This document shows positions 46,001-58,469 of a stretch of 64,000 nucleotides of DNA, one piece after another. Each line of letters starts with the position of its first letter. Within the stretch, counting starts at the first letter, position 1. Origin of the DNA: Acanthococcus lagerstroemiae (taxonomy: Eukaryota; Arthropoda; Insecta; Hemiptera; Eriococcidae); contig CM063108.1 in the NCBI GenBank assembly GCA_031841125.1, positions 71,706,344 through 71,770,343 on the forward strand. The letters are read 5' to 3'. Under the pieces are notes generated by a model. It did not search any database, had not been told where the DNA came from, and saw only the letters and a list, made by a program, of their open reading frames with translations. The translations under genes were made by a program, and so were the position numbers.

Positions 46001-48497
46001 CCGCAGTGATTGGTGAATTATGGTGGTCGAAGGTGTCGTCGGCGGCGGAGCGGTACGGACGAGATGTGGGAATAAAATCGGAGATTCGTGCGGTCCGCGA
46101 TTTGTCAGTTGCCCGAAATTCTTCAGCCGTTGTATCTCGTACCGTGGTGAACAACGAGTTCTTAAACCAAAATAAAAACCGAAATAGCTGACGGAAATAG
46201 CCTTTTTTGCGCTTCGTTTCGACTACTCGTGATGCAAAATGGTACCTTTTTTGTTGTCAGTAAGAAGCATAGCAACTGAGGAAAGAAGGAAGAAGAGTCT
46301 GCCCCCGTGTTCCAATCAAAGCATGGATTTGGGGAAGTTCGGAAAATGACATTAGAGTTAAAAAAATTTGAGCCCAGCCAAAATACTCACTTTTGCGTAT
46401 CATTACTAGTAAATTAATCAAAAATACCCGACAATTTCCAAGAAATTCGTCTGTCCATTCTCTTTAGCTCGTCCCTTCTTCCTGTCCATCTAGCATCTGA
46501 GGTCTATGCCTGTGATGTTCAAAATGCAATGTGGCAATGTTTCTACAACGTTTTTGTGAGAGATGGAGACAGTAGAAAACAGAGACAGGACATGCGGGGG
46601 ATAGTGCCCAGTGCTGTACAGAACTCGACCGAGACGAGCGGGAAAGCGTTGACTTCCGGATTAGGAAGCGCTCAGCTCACTGTCGTCATTTGTAGTGTAG
46701 CAACGCATATAAGTACATTTGTAACAGTTATTCCATAAACATAATCGAACTCTGAATTTTAGTTCGAAAAATGTTAATTCAATGAAATGTGATTCATGTA
46801 CCTTAGATGTATGAAATAGGAGGTGATCTCGGGGTTTTAGGTATAAAACAGATAAGAATGAACAAGAAGCGGAGCCTCCTAACACGTACATGGTATATCA
46901 CGCAATACAGAACTATCGGAAAATATTTTCATGATCTCTAATGCACTTCTATGAAGAGTGAAAGTTTCGAGTACAGCAAAATGAATCGTAAAAAAAAAAG
47001 ACGTGTACTCGTGTCTCCTATCCATGCGGTTTTTAGACCACTATTTCATACATTTTTACACCGATGCTCTATTACTATGTACTAACCTAATCCATTAAAA
47101 TACAGACGTCAATCTTATTGCCATCAGCTGTCTTCATTACTACGCAATATTTGCTTTTCTACTTATCATTCCGTGTATGCACTTTCATTACAGGAAAGCT
47201 GGAATGCCGCCGTACCGTATAATTGTTGGGCAAATAGTCTTGCCAATGGCTGAAGTAGGGGAAGCGAAATTTAAGAACCTCGTCATGTGCGACAATAGGC
47301 GCCTGAGAAATCGAGCTTCCCAAATATATTCGTAATAGTATTTCGGTGTCAATAGAGAGATTTAGAAGGTCGCTGAAAGATGAGAAAATATTCTTTTGGG
47401 GTTGCGTGGCCAATCGAAAACCATCGTTGAAATATCCACGAAGGAAACATGTACCTATACCTGTCTTTGTCTGGCCCGGGCTCGATGAGTGCTAAGAAGA
47501 GTAGTTGGAGCCAAATGCATCATCGCGTTTTTCTAGAGTGTGTTCCTAGTGTTTTGATTTCTCATTTCTCTGTACAGCGAGAAGATGGAACTGCAAAGTT
47601 CTTTCAGTCGAGCTTCAGCTTACTTGTACAGATATAACGGTAATTGCGTGAACCTGAAACTATACAGTCTGAGGATTATATTTGCTAGTGCTCTCCACAA
47701 CTCCGTCGCAGAGGATTTCGAACTCCTTTGCAATTTCACCACGTCTTCCAGTATATGCATAAACTCGGTATAGTTGTACATCGCATCTAAGTCGTTCACC
47801 GTGAACACTGCGCCGTACTTTTCCGCAATCATTTACTTATAGAACTATTATGATTGTTTCTCGAAAGTACCGACCGCGTTTGGTGAAGGCAGAAGTATTA
47901 TAAATCACCGACGACAGAAACGACTCGAATGAACAGACACCTTTTGGTGATAAGTTACCTCAGCTGTTGCGTTCAGTCATCTCTTTATGAACTTCTTGTG
48001 GGTACCTGAACTCGGGTAAACTAAAAAGTAAATCTAATTTCAGCTCGTGGTAATACTGTAAGTACTCACGGAATCAGCAGTATTTAATAGTCATTCAACT
48101 GTCCTTACGAGTACATGTATAGTTATTTTCACGCAACCACCACCGACTATTCGTAAACTTTGCTTACTTTTTTGTACTAGAACCGAGAGGATTAAGGGCG
48201 GCATATTTACCTCTCACCGCGTATACAAAATGTGAAAACACTCGAACGATTCAACTCTAGTCCAGTTAAGTTGACAAACATCTGATAAAATAACGAAATG
48301 AACATGTAAAACCTTATCACGTCTAATGTCAAAGTTACAATCTACGAACAATCCGGGAAAGTGGACTAGTACTACCTGTGGGTTATCGCGGCAGTTTTTT
48401 TCTATTTTAAATGTTACAACTTCGTTGTATATCCTGAAACAAACTAGTGATTCCCAGTTTACGATCTACCAGTCTACGATAACTAGTTTGTAAGAGA
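43081..48497. other. Unassigned sequence
   Basis: About 5.4 kb with no gene I can support. A GC-richer patch at 44.14-44.33 kb has a small plus-strand frame ending RPKNRRKWPTKKRPESLSK without a known domain. GACT-type repeat words appear at 45.10-45.18 kb. A perfect 10 bp inverted pair, ACAAACTAGT / ACTAGTTTGT, lies at 48439-48448 and 48482-48491. Confidence 0.4.
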
Positions 48498-48560
48498 GAA
48501 AAAAAAGAGAGAGAGATAGAGAGAGAAAAGAGTTAAAAGAATCGAGAAAAAGAGAGACTA
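48498..48560. repeat. Purine-rich (GA)n-like low-complexity tract
   Basis: Interrupted GAGAGA and AAAAAGAGAG runs on the plus strand. Confidence 0.8.
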
Positions 48561-50271
48561 TACTCGTATGCCGCGTGACATAAGCACACAGAAAGTGGCA
48601 AACACTCGTCTCCTCTTTCGCCCTCGTACTCTCTTTGTCTGCGAAGAAATTGGCTCTCTAAAATTTCAGTACGAAAAATCACGTTCGTGGTTTTGGCTTT
48701 TCATCGTTTAAAGAGAACCACGACGATGGACACTCTTCGTACCGTCACCGATCACCCCAAACATCCATTACGCGACCGGTTTCAAATTCGACAGCGTCCG
48801 AAGTAACAATTTTCCCCTTCAAAATCGAACCGGTTTCCACTTTTCTCGCAATTATACGAATAAATCAGTTCCCACGAGACGAGACGCTTTCGACTGACCG
48901 GTTTCCTCGCGCCGTATTGGGGACCGAACCAGTTTACCCTCGGCATTTATTTATGTCGTATATTATTCCATAAAAATGCATTTTCTTTTGTTCATCCTTC
49001 GTACTGCAATTCGCAGAATATGCTTTGAGAAAACAAGAGCGTCTTCCCGACGCGTTCGTCGTAATGTCGTAAACGGTAGCCCACTAGTTGGGATAATGGC
49101 GGTGATGGCTGTAATGTTAACGAGACACGCTTACGAGTATTTTCCCGTTCTACGAGTACAAGATGGCAGATGTCAGGTTGAGTATAGTAACTAGTGACGT
49201 TTCCCGGAGTCATGCGCTGAGAAAGCCAAGAAAATGAACTAGAATGAACTCGTACTTCGATAAAGAGAACATAAATATTTCCAATTCGGATTTTCGTGCG
49301 CATAGTGAGGGCGCTTTTGGAAAAACGAGGTCCGAACGCTTGTCTATCTTCAGAGCGTCTACTCTCTTTACGATTGTTATTGTTGATTGTTTGAAAGATT
49401 ATTCCTCAGAATCGTGTTCGTTATCTTGGCTGGTCAGTAGTGTCGAGGAGTAAGTGACAGCATTAACCCCTCCTTCTAGAAGATCTTATTTTCCGCATTT
49501 GAACCCGAGAGTTGAAGCGAGAAGCTTTCATTCGTTCGTAACATTTTGAATTAAGAATTTTTATTTCACCGCAAATTGCTCTCGAACTCCGAGCTCTCTT
49601 CCTCAGAAGGTGATCCCCCCACGTCTCCGTATCGTCATTTCATGCAATTTAGTTCTAGCCCCATCTCCCGTAAATACGTCACTGGTAGAATCTGACATGA
49701 GAGGCGTGTGAATTCATTTTGAGTTCGAAGTTACTTTGTTTACCCCCTTCCTCCCCCCGATCAGGACTTGAGTGGGAAAAGAGGTCAGAGTTCAGTCCAT
49801 AGATACACCAATATGAGTTGACATTCGGAATATTTTAAACAAGAATTATTGAAGGTTTTTTGGGATGTATCTTGAAAAAGGTCGATTTCTTTCTGTTGTT
49901 AAATTTCTTCGAGTGTTAGACATCGCGTTTTCTTAGAGGAGCTTTTTTCAATTTCATAGGGAAATTTACTGCGGGATTTTGAGAGCTTACCGAAGTGACT
50001 TTATAGGAGGCGAGAGGCTTCTAATTTTTTCCTCTACAATCCATTTTGCCCGGTGGAAAAATGCTGGTATCAACTAGCAGAAGAGAAAAATCATTTCGCT
50101 TTCAGTTTTACCTCTCAAATTTTCCTTTTTCGTATGATTGCTTTGTTAACTAACCAAATTAATTGGTTTCAGGGGAGATCTTACTCTCGCCCCCCCCCAT
50201 GTACGTTGTGATAGAATTTTTATAATTTTTGTACGCACAGTCGGTGAATGAGGTATATCTGTTTTTTGTAT
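48561..50271. other. Unassigned sequence
   Basis: No gene supported. Overlapping open frames at 48976-49303 on the two strands have no known domain. Confidence 0.4.
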
Positions 50272-50284
50272 TTATTTCTGATAC

Positions 50285-50474
50285 CCCCCCTTTATTTCAT
50301 TGTTTGCTCTCAACCCGAGCGCTGGAATCCGCCCTTTCCAGCATTTCCTCAGAGACGTCTCTACTTGCCTAAAAACCGACCTAGGTCGAAATGTAGCGAG
50401 TTGCTAGGTGGGCTCAAACCCGGGACCTCCGGATTCCAAGATCAGCGAGCTATCCACTCGGCCAGACAGACCTC
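50285..50474 (-). mobile_element. tRNA-derived SINE, 190 bp, with 13 bp TSD
   Basis: Flanked by the perfect direct repeat TTATTTCTGATAC at 50272-50284 and 50475-50487. Read on the minus strand, the head is tRNA-like: an A box TGGCCGAGTGG and, about 40 bp on, a B box GGTTTGAGCCC, the two internal promoter elements used by RNA polymerase III. A tRNA-unrelated body follows (GACGTCTCTGAGGAAATGCT, GGGCGGATTCCAGCG), and the end is an A/G-rich AATAAAGGGG tail. It has no coding capacity and would depend on a LINE for mobility. The clean TSD suggests a fairly recent insertion. A tRNA gene is unlikely because no complete cloverleaf or paired acceptor stem forms. Confidence 0.85.
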
Positions 50475-50487
50475 TTATTTCTGATAC

Positions 50488-51103
50488 TAATCTGAAGCTT
50501 ACGTTTCTAATTATTACATGACATTTAGGAGGGAAACAAAATTTTCATAAATTATGACATTGAATATTGGTTGCTTGAAGTCATAAATTTGTTTTTTATC
50601 ATCACACTGACTAATATTGAGCTGAAATTGGCGAAGAATGTTTCGTTGACGTTTTAAAAACATTAAATTTAACAGATAAGATGTAAATCATTGCGTAGCA
50701 TCAGGCTGTGGGGGCTGTAGTCTTTCTCTCCTCCCCGAGAGCACTTTTTTTTACCTCTTTTCCGATGAATATTGCTTCAGAAATGCAAACATTATTCTCG
50801 CTCCGCTTGCGATTGTTGTTTTTTGCTTTTCAGTATTTGCGCTCTCCTTAGGAAAAATTTTCGGGCGCACTGTTATGCAAAATGTTAATCTTTGTGTTGC
50901 TTCATTCAAACATTATACTACTTTTTAATCCTTCTGGAGTTAATTTGGTTGTACAAAAGGAAATTTTTTTTTATGTTGCTTCTTTCTGACCTTTTACAAT
51001 GTGTGGGAAAAATCTTTGGTGGATTCTGTACTCAACTTGGACTTTTTTCTAATTTTTCTGGGCTACAGATACTGATTTAATTTTCAAAGTTTGCTCACTT
51101 TTT
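50488..51103. other. Unassigned sequence
   Basis: AT-rich; no gene or repeat recognised apart from the left TSD of the next element at 51096-51103. Confidence 0.4.
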
Positions 51104-51395
51104 CAATGGCGGATTTACCATTGGGCTATCCTGAGCTGCAGCCCAGGGTGGCAAAATTTTTGGGGTGCCCACTTTGGTCAGAAAACAAGAAAACGAAACG
51201 GGAAAATGGAGAAAAGAAAGAGAAGATGAGAAGAAAAAGTCTGATAAAGACTGACGCGAATCGATGTATCATGCCTCGTTAGTTGTACATGAAAATGCTG
51301 TTAAATGGAGAGGCCTAAACACGTGAAGAAATTGGATGGGTATGAAGGGCGACAAAAAGAAGCCCAGGGCGGCAGTTAGCATAAATCCGCCGCTG
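51104..51395. mobile_element. hAT-type MITE, 292 bp
   Basis: The left end CAATGGCGGATTTA and the reversed right end CAGCGGCGGATTTA form 14 bp terminal inverted repeats with two mismatches. Flanks CACTTTTT (51096-51103) and CATTTTTT (51396-51403) fit an 8 bp TSD with one change. Just inside both ends the word GCCCAGGGYGGCA occurs in the same orientation, a subterminal direct repeat. The interior is purine-rich, without a transposase. The family style resembles the larger hAT at 61.9-63.8 kb. Confidence 0.75.
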
Positions 51396-51403
51396 CATTT
51401 TTT

Positions 51404-52921
51404 TCGTTCCAGTTGTGAACTCAGAGAGATTCCCGACTGAGTGACACCAATCTAAGAATTCATCTTTATATTTTTCTAGGAGCTGATAGGAGGATTTAGA
51501 GTGAGATGGAAAATTATCTTAGTTATCCCGTTTTTATAATCTTTTTTCCTCGAGCGACAGAAGTTCGTAGATTTTTGGCAGCTCATCGCCCATTACCAGC
51601 CCAGCCCAGATGGATTTACCCACCTTGTCTTCGCTTTAATGTTTGTTATTTTCGAAAACGAGTGGCTACTGAATCATCGATTCTCTGCAGCGTTCCGTCT
51701 CTACAAAGCCCGTGCAGTTACGACCGATTCCGTTTGTTGGTGCAGGGGTGGGGGTGGAAAAAAGTCTAATACCAGAAGTTCTTCTGCAACGAGTCAGATT
51801 CTAGCCCGAGTCGTTTGCTGAGGGTCACCGCCACTGGTGAAAATAATTTTCAAATTACAGAATAGAAATAGGTTAAACGCGTCGCCGCCGCTCTACTCTA
51901 TACGTACAAAATGGTCGAATGCTGTAAGTGTGCCATTTACGTGTACGAGTATATCGTTGGAAAGGTTAAATCGCTTTGGCATCGGGAACCCGGTTCCCTC
52001 ATTATGATTTTTCACAAAACCGGTTGTCAATCAATACGGCTCGAATGCAGAAACCGTTAATGAAAAGAGTAGCGTAGTACGAGATTTATTATTACTTTTC
52101 TTCTTTCTTTTTCGACTCGCCACGAATTAATTTTTACTGACGGGTAAATGGACTATGTATCGCCGGTACACCCATTATTAGTATCGTTTAACTCGCACAG
52201 TTCCCCAGTTCGCTTCCAGGTGATCTTGCACGTATGGCTTGGTCAACGGCTCAACGCGCTGCATTCGAGCAGGTAGACGTAGGTACCTACTACTTACTGC
52301 CTAGGTACTCGATAGGTACCAGCTTATTCTTGTCCTCTTTCGGCTTGAACCAGACCGAAAAACTCGATAAAATCCAATCCGGACATCGTGGATACCTACC
52401 GTGTAGATGCTTATCACTCGTGTATATCTCGAATGTATATTCTTCCACTCTCGTCTCTATCTGATTATTTCTATCTCCTTGTCCCGTTCATTTTATTCTG
52501 GTTTTCTTTTCATTTTTCGGCGATTTATTTGTACGCAGGTAGAGCTGAGATACGCTCTTGTACATTCGGACCACATGTTGTATCTTGTTGCACGTTTGAT
52601 TAAGATGTGTTTACACGAGATAACGGCCGAAATGTGAAGGAAAAAAATTTTTGTCGTATTAGGTACAAAATACATGTGTGAAGTTGTACCTGTACCTGTA
52701 TATCTCGCGTGTATTATTCCGCGCTGAAAATACTCGTTTTACCTGTTCGCGGTCTCCTGACAACTGGTGCGAGAGCTGTTGGTGTGCCAGTGCCCGCGAC
52801 GCTGTTACGATTTTCTTTTAATCTTCTCGGACCTACCCTCGGCGTCTAAGATGGCTGGAGAAAATTTGTACCTGCGGCGATAGTGAATTTTATTAGTGCG
52901 ATATAGTCGAAGGCTATGAGC
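51404..52921. other. Unassigned sequence
   Basis: No gene supported. A cluster of small overlapping frames at 52.23-52.68 kb lacks known domains. Confidence 0.4.
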
Positions 52922-53705
52922 AAATGAGGAGTTATCAGTCAAAAGGGCCCCTATCAGCAATTATGGTTTTGAGAAAAACAACGTCAAAGTTTTCAAGCTG
53001 AAATACTCCTTTCAGACTGATTTAATTGAAAAATATGTTATTATAAAAAGTGTTCAGCGTGATTCAATTGATAGACATGACTGATTAATTGTTTAGTTCG
53101 TTCAGAAACAAATGCGGACGAATTGAGAAAGAAGGGATATGACAGGGGCCCTTTTTAGAGCCATGGGAAAATTAGCGTGGTGGGACGTGTTGTGGTTTAT
53201 TAGTAGCTGTTTTCCTATGATAATATTGGTGAGTTTTATGCATTATTAGTCTTCTACTTTGCTTGTGTCTATACATTAATACAACTTATGAGACAACACC
53301 ATTCCTATAACTCGCTGAATGGTGATTTATGGTCAATTCTCGTGATTGAAGCTATGTAGTAGCGAAGATGCCTCTCCCTGCTCATAACGCGACCAAAATG
53401 TGTAATTTCTGAGGTGTATTATCGTGGATGGAGTTACTCGCTGTTCACTCTGTTGTAATTTGTAATGTATGCTTGGTTTCATTGACTATACGATAAGTTT
53501 GTACATATTTCAGCATAGAATCGATGTCGATACTTGATACTATGCGTTTGGAATCATTTATTGGCGCCAGTTTTACTGAATATCATGTGTTGGTACATAG
53601 AGCGGGGGTTTTCTAATAAAGAAGGACACGGAGAATTCGAAAATCAGCACCTCCGCAAAAAGGGCCTCCGCTCGACAGGAGCCCTTTTGACAGATAACTC
53701 CTCAA
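52922..53705. mobile_element. Inverted-repeat element, ~780 bp, with internal related ends
   Basis: The left arm reads TGAGGAGTTATCAGTCAAAA then GGGCCCCTATC (52925-52955); the right arm reversed reads TGAGGAGTTATCTGTCAAAA then GGGCTCCTGTC (53673-53703). About 28 of 31 positions agree. A further inverted end, GACAGGGGCCCTTTTT, sits inside at 53141-53156, and AAAAAGGGCC at 53657, suggesting a nested or composite structure. No coding recognised and no clear TSD. Confidence 0.55.
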
Positions 53706-54540
53706 ATATGGAAATTCTTCAGAGGAGAAAATGTGGGAATGGATAACGAGAGGGAAGGTGCTGAAAATTATTGAGGGCTGTGTCCTAATAAACATAGCAA
53801 TAAAGTCCTCGCCACTATCCCCCTCCCCGCGCGACATATTTTAGGTGGTTAGACCCCATAGAATGTGAAAAAAAAAATGTTTCAACCAAAAATTGTTTTA
53901 CCCTAGATTCTTCGCACAGATTGTCTCCAGTAGCTTTTTTCGTATCTACTCCAGAAGCGTCACAAAATAGAATAGGAATTCAACTTGACTCGAGGAGCAC
54001 TATTCTATACAGGCCTTATGATGAGAAAAAAACAAACTTTTTGAACTTTTGGGAGATGGAAAAGTTTGAATTTTTCATGAATTCGATTCTCTGTTTCCCT
54101 AGCTCGGTCCACCCCAGGATACCATACACGTAAAATCGGATGTTCTTGTGTTTTAATGGTTTGAATAGGTATGTCGTATTTTGGAGGGAGTTTTTGAGCT
54201 GATGAAGTGTACAAAATTTCATCGGAATGTTGGTTCCGAGGTACTTGAGACTTGAGGACCCCGAATTCAATTTTAATATTAGTTGCCCTGAAGTTGAGAA
54301 TTGTGGCACCAGAAGCGGATGCAAAGGTCAAAAGTCTTGAAATACAGTGTAAGTAGGTGTTGAATGTAGGTTACTTAAGGTCGCTGTAATCGTTTTCATG
54401 ATCAATTTGATGCTACGGCTATGCAAATTTAGAATCAAAATTATTTGAAAAATGAATTTAGCAACCTTAAATACCCTGCATTTGATACCCAGACACAGTT
54501 TTCAGCTTAGGAACGAACTGATATCAAAGATTATATTAAC
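53706..54540. other. Unassigned sequence
   Basis: Nothing recognised; the two overlapping minus-strand frames of ~100 codons near 54005-54331 share one region in different frames and carry no motif. Confidence 0.4.
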
Positions 54541-54856
54541 AACCCGAGAAATGCGAGACTGTAGGTATGCGCACGGTAAATGTAAACAAACGATAATGAA
54601 CAGGTTGCTTCGGTTCCATTAATAAAACCTTATACTCAAGAGTCAGGATCGAGGTAAACTGCTGTATCCGAATGCGTTTGTATTTCATTTGATCATGAAT
54701 TGTTACGAGTATCACTCATTCCTCAAATCAAGTCAACAACTCAAAACGAAATAACAAAATTACACGATACAACCATGCAACTTCCATGCAACCTCTTCAT
54801 AATCGTTTGTTTACATTTACTGTGCGCATACCTGCAGTTCCTTAATCGTATTTCCC
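54541..54856. mobile_element. Fold-back element with ~58 bp well-conserved arms
   Basis: The left arm (54556-54613) and right arm (54784-54841) are inverted copies matching at about 50 of 58 positions; a shared block is GGTATGCGCAC, one mismatch, then GTAAATGTAAACAAACGAT. Weaker pairing continues outward (GAAATGCGA against GAAATACGA). The arms are separated by ~170 bp of unpaired AT-rich sequence. No TSD identified and no coding. Good arm identity suggests a MITE-like element or recent inverted duplication. Confidence 0.6.
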
Positions 54857-57530
54857 ATTATTATTTCCAGTTTTGTCTTTTCCTTCCCTCGTCACAAATG
54901 CCACGGTTACGAAAATAACGTCAGAATAATCTGGAAAAAGAATTCAGTGCGATCGTGAAACCCCTACGGTTGACACTTATATTATTGTATTCATGACAGT
55001 TTTGACATTGCACCTCGCCCCTGGAGCTTCAGTTTTTTACTTATCAAAATTAATTTCGGAGTCCTCAAATACTCGACAACTGGTATTCCGATGGAACTTC
55101 TGTACACTTGGCAGCTCAAAATCTAACCCCAGGGTACTGCCTGTCTGAAAGAGTGGTCTGTTTTTATTGATGCCGAATTTGAAAGCTGTGTACATCTGAA
55201 GCCGCAATAAAGGGAAAAGTCGAGCTTTGTATCAAGTAAAATCACCTGTATCTTCGTATATTTCTTATAGTAAGTCATAAGCTCTCTGATGGACCCTTTT
55301 TCTGCCGCGCGTCCACAGGCTCGCAAGTTTCCCCCTCGCCGATATCGCCTTATTTCGGCCCAGGGGGGAGGGCTCTACTGGACCCTAAATTTTTCCAATA
55401 ATACTGCATCTCTGAAATCTGGAGTTCTGATTTGAAAGGTCAATAGGGAAGAAAAGACGCGTATTGTTTACATTTATTTCATTTTTTCACTAATGTTTCA
55501 GTCTTTAGTTTTCTTTCTAAAATGCCAACATTTTTGGAGAAGTCGAATGTTTGGTAAACAGCTCGAGATTTGATATTAAAATATAATAAATTATTGTTGT
55601 TACTACTCGATACAATAGCTTCATTTAACCCCCTATTGCGTTTTCAAAATTGATCCCAGGGGTGGAAGAAAGAGGGCAGAAAATTTCCAGAAATGAAAAG
55701 CTACGTTAGTATAGACTCGATTGTTTATAAAATTTGTCCGATTCTCAAAATCCCGTGAAATGAGAAGAAAGTTCAAAAAACTATCTTCTTTCCACAATGC
55801 CTGTGTTAGACTGTGTTGCATGGAAATGTCATTTTGATCCCTCAGTTGTGATGTTCTTGGAGTTGATATGAAAGAAGTCCGAGTAACCATTTCTATAGAG
55901 AATCGGGGGTCGCATATCATTTTTTGTCGATTTTTTGTTTGTTTTAATGTATACCTTTGTTCTCGAGATTTTTGAAAACCCCCGATTTTGAGTGTTCGAA
56001 ACCTCTCCTATAGAAATTAGCAGGTGCGGTAGGACGGAAACTTAAGATGTGTTAGTTAAGACAATGTTTTGCAAACGTTCGCTTCGTACTTCTTTTTTTC
56101 TCAATTTTTCTGAAGGTTTGGTTTGCTTAGACTAAGACCGACCCGAAAAAATTATTCTTCAACTCGAAAATGAATACTCACTAGAGGACTCGGAAACTTT
56201 ACCTGCCGCAGCCTTGAGAAAAGTCATGCAATCCTGAATCCTGGTTGCAACGAGCGCCGAAACAGCGGGGGGCTCCTGTTTTCTTACTTGAGTAAACGAA
56301 ATCACGATGCCAAGTTCGGTACTTAGGAATCGCGAAATGTCGATTAATTAAAATATAGAAGATAAAACTGACTTTTTAATTAAAATTTTCGCGAATATTC
56401 GAATACATTGAAATAATAATAAGAAATCTGGAGATAATCATCTATGAACTTCAGTTAATCTGGTTTCGCACGAACTACTCATGCATACCGCTTACTCATC
56501 TACTAGACATGCTAATGCGGCTATGAATTTTAAGTGTCACCGAATGGCGTGAGAAACTTACAGTGATGTTAAGAATGGTATTGTCGAACGCTTAATATTC
56601 CGAAATCGATTTTAATTATTCACTAGCTTGAAGTTGTGGTTAGTTTTAGGTTCTTTTCTTGTATGGCGTTGAAAAATAGCAGTCATTTTTGATTGCGTGA
56701 TGAATAAAATCGGTAGTAGTAGTATGACCGCAATTACCTACATCATCTGTTAAAATTTTCGATTCGATTTCAGTTTTTTCCTTTTACTGAAAATCTGTTT
56801 TTTGTCAGCTCTCTCTCTCTTTTTTTCTTTCTCTCTTGGTGAAAAATGAAGCCGGATCAATAGCCAACCGCAGTTTGAAACCCAAAAAATTGTATAATGA
56901 GACCTATGAACTCTATGAAGCAGCTGCCCGAGAGTTCGACCAGAAACTTCAAATCGTATTGAACTAACGTGTTAACCAATGAAAGTCAACCAAATCAATA
57001 TCAAAATCGAATTCTACGACCTCGAAGTCTTTCCAGCGGATATCTCAATTCGATGATTCGCGCTAGTGAAATTTTTAAGTATAATAGAAGATATTAGAAG
57101 ACACGAAAACACAAATTTCAAAGTGTGGTATCAAAGACAAGAGAGAGGGAGAAAAAATTTCAGGGATCGGTATATGTCATGTATAGGAGTGTTGAAAAAC
57201 GGGTAATTTACATCTCTTCCGTTCACTAAAGATGGTGGGACCAAAAACATATCAATGGAAAAACTGATTTTGGGTGAACGTTCAGCTCCTCAGGAGACGA
57301 TTCTCCGAGACAACCTTACATCTGTACCAATTTCTACTCTGTTCAATTTTTTGTAAATTTATTTCGTAATTAGCCTGGATTATAAAAGGTCACCTTTCTA
57401 CCTTATTCAAATAGCGCGCTATATTTAAATATGTATAGTTTTAAATCGAATTGATATATCTGTGAAAGATATACCGTAAAAACATTTTAAGTTACTACTT
57501 ACCACCCCAAGAGGGTCTTTAAAAATTATA
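54857..57530. other. Unassigned sequence
   Basis: No gene supported. A short CT-rich run lies at 56810-56837. Confidence 0.4.
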
Positions 57531-58350
57531 TGTTTGGTGGAGCGTATGGCGTTGCGCGCATGCCAAAGTGACTCCTAAAACACCGCACCCCTGACCCCGG
57601 AAACTACCTTTTCGAGTATCGCATCGGTTGACCAGAGGGACACATTGAGACGGGCGCCCACACTTCGCCTCTCCGCTTAGGATTTGCGTTGTCCTACCAA
57701 GGCCACTGTGGGACATCTTACTGACCGAAGCTACGCTCACCCAGCAATAACCTGGAATTTGGGTGCTCTACAGCCGGACGCCCTTCCTACCTTCACCCCT
57801 CACCCCTCGTCTGGGTACGTGTGGCGACTCAGGAAGGTGGTCACGGCGGCATGGGCCCTGCCGGAAACAGCTGCAGCAGCTCTTCGGATGGTACAGAGTC
57901 GTTGTGTCTGGTGTGGGTCAAGCTTTGTTCGTCGGCTTTGTGCCACGACCACTTTGTCTGCATCTTCTTCACGATAATCGAGACAAAAGCCTACACCCGA
58001 TTCCATCCGCTTCCACTCTTCAGCATATCCGGAACCAAGGTGTCCGGTGCGAGACGGTCAATCACGCCATCGCTATCGCTCGTGTTGCCGCGGGGATCGA
58101 TTGCTGTTACCGTCCCATGCCTCTCCTGTTCCTTGGCTTCACACTCGAACAGGGTTTGCCAGGGGTTGTCCTCTGTCCCTCGATCACAGTGCGTACACAC
58201 GAGGCTCGGCGCTATCCCATCCGATGTAAATACGGGCCGAAGTACCCGTGGTCGCTCAGAACTTGAGCCAGGTGGAAGTTCAGTTCACCTTGCAATCTGT
58301 GTGCCCACTGATCGAGATTACGTATCCGTGCTCGAGTCCACTCGCCCTTG
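57531..58350 (-). pseudogene. R1-clade LINE ORF2 C-terminus and 3' UTR, truncated
   Basis: On the minus strand from 58350: GEWTRARIRNLDQWAHRL, GELNFHLAQVLSDHGYFGPY and LHRMG. This is the diagnostic end of R1-clade LINE ORF2 proteins, whose usual form is LTGHGCF..YLHRIG. After a stop and frame change near 58.20-58.22 kb it continues CTHCDRGTEDNPWQTLFEC, the C-terminal zinc knuckle with its His replaced by Gln. A decayed tail with REEDADKVVVAQSRR follows, then a GC-rich 3' UTR ending in GGCATGCGCGCAACGCCATA and CCACCAAAC. It shares tail and 3' terminus with the 7926-8355 copy. 5'-truncated beside an ATT microsatellite; no TSD recognised. Inactive. Plus-strand frames of 167 and 182 codons here are antisense shadows. 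Confidence 0.88.
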
Positions 58351-58351
58351 G

Positions 58352-58423
58352 TATTATTATTATTATTAATAATAATAATAATAATAATAATAATGATGAT
58401 AATAATAATAAGTAATAATAAGT
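58352..58423. repeat. (ATT)n/(AAT)n microsatellite
   Basis: Switches from ATT to AAT phase near 58370, with ATG and AGT interruptions at the right. It abuts the truncated end of the R1-type LINE fragment. Confidence 0.9.
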
Positions 58424-58469
58424 TTGCAGAATATCAAACCATGTTTCTATCGTTATATTATCGATAGCT

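Noticed and set aside
50410..50470. tRNA gene on minus
   Set aside because: A and B boxes are present, but the anticodon and acceptor stems do not pair, and the 13 bp TSD plus non-tRNA body show a SINE.
57763..58369. 167- and 182-codon plus-strand open frames
   Set aside because: Antisense to the R1-clade LINE C-terminus, whose minus-strand motifs are unmistakable. The Tyr run at the end is the ATT microsatellite.
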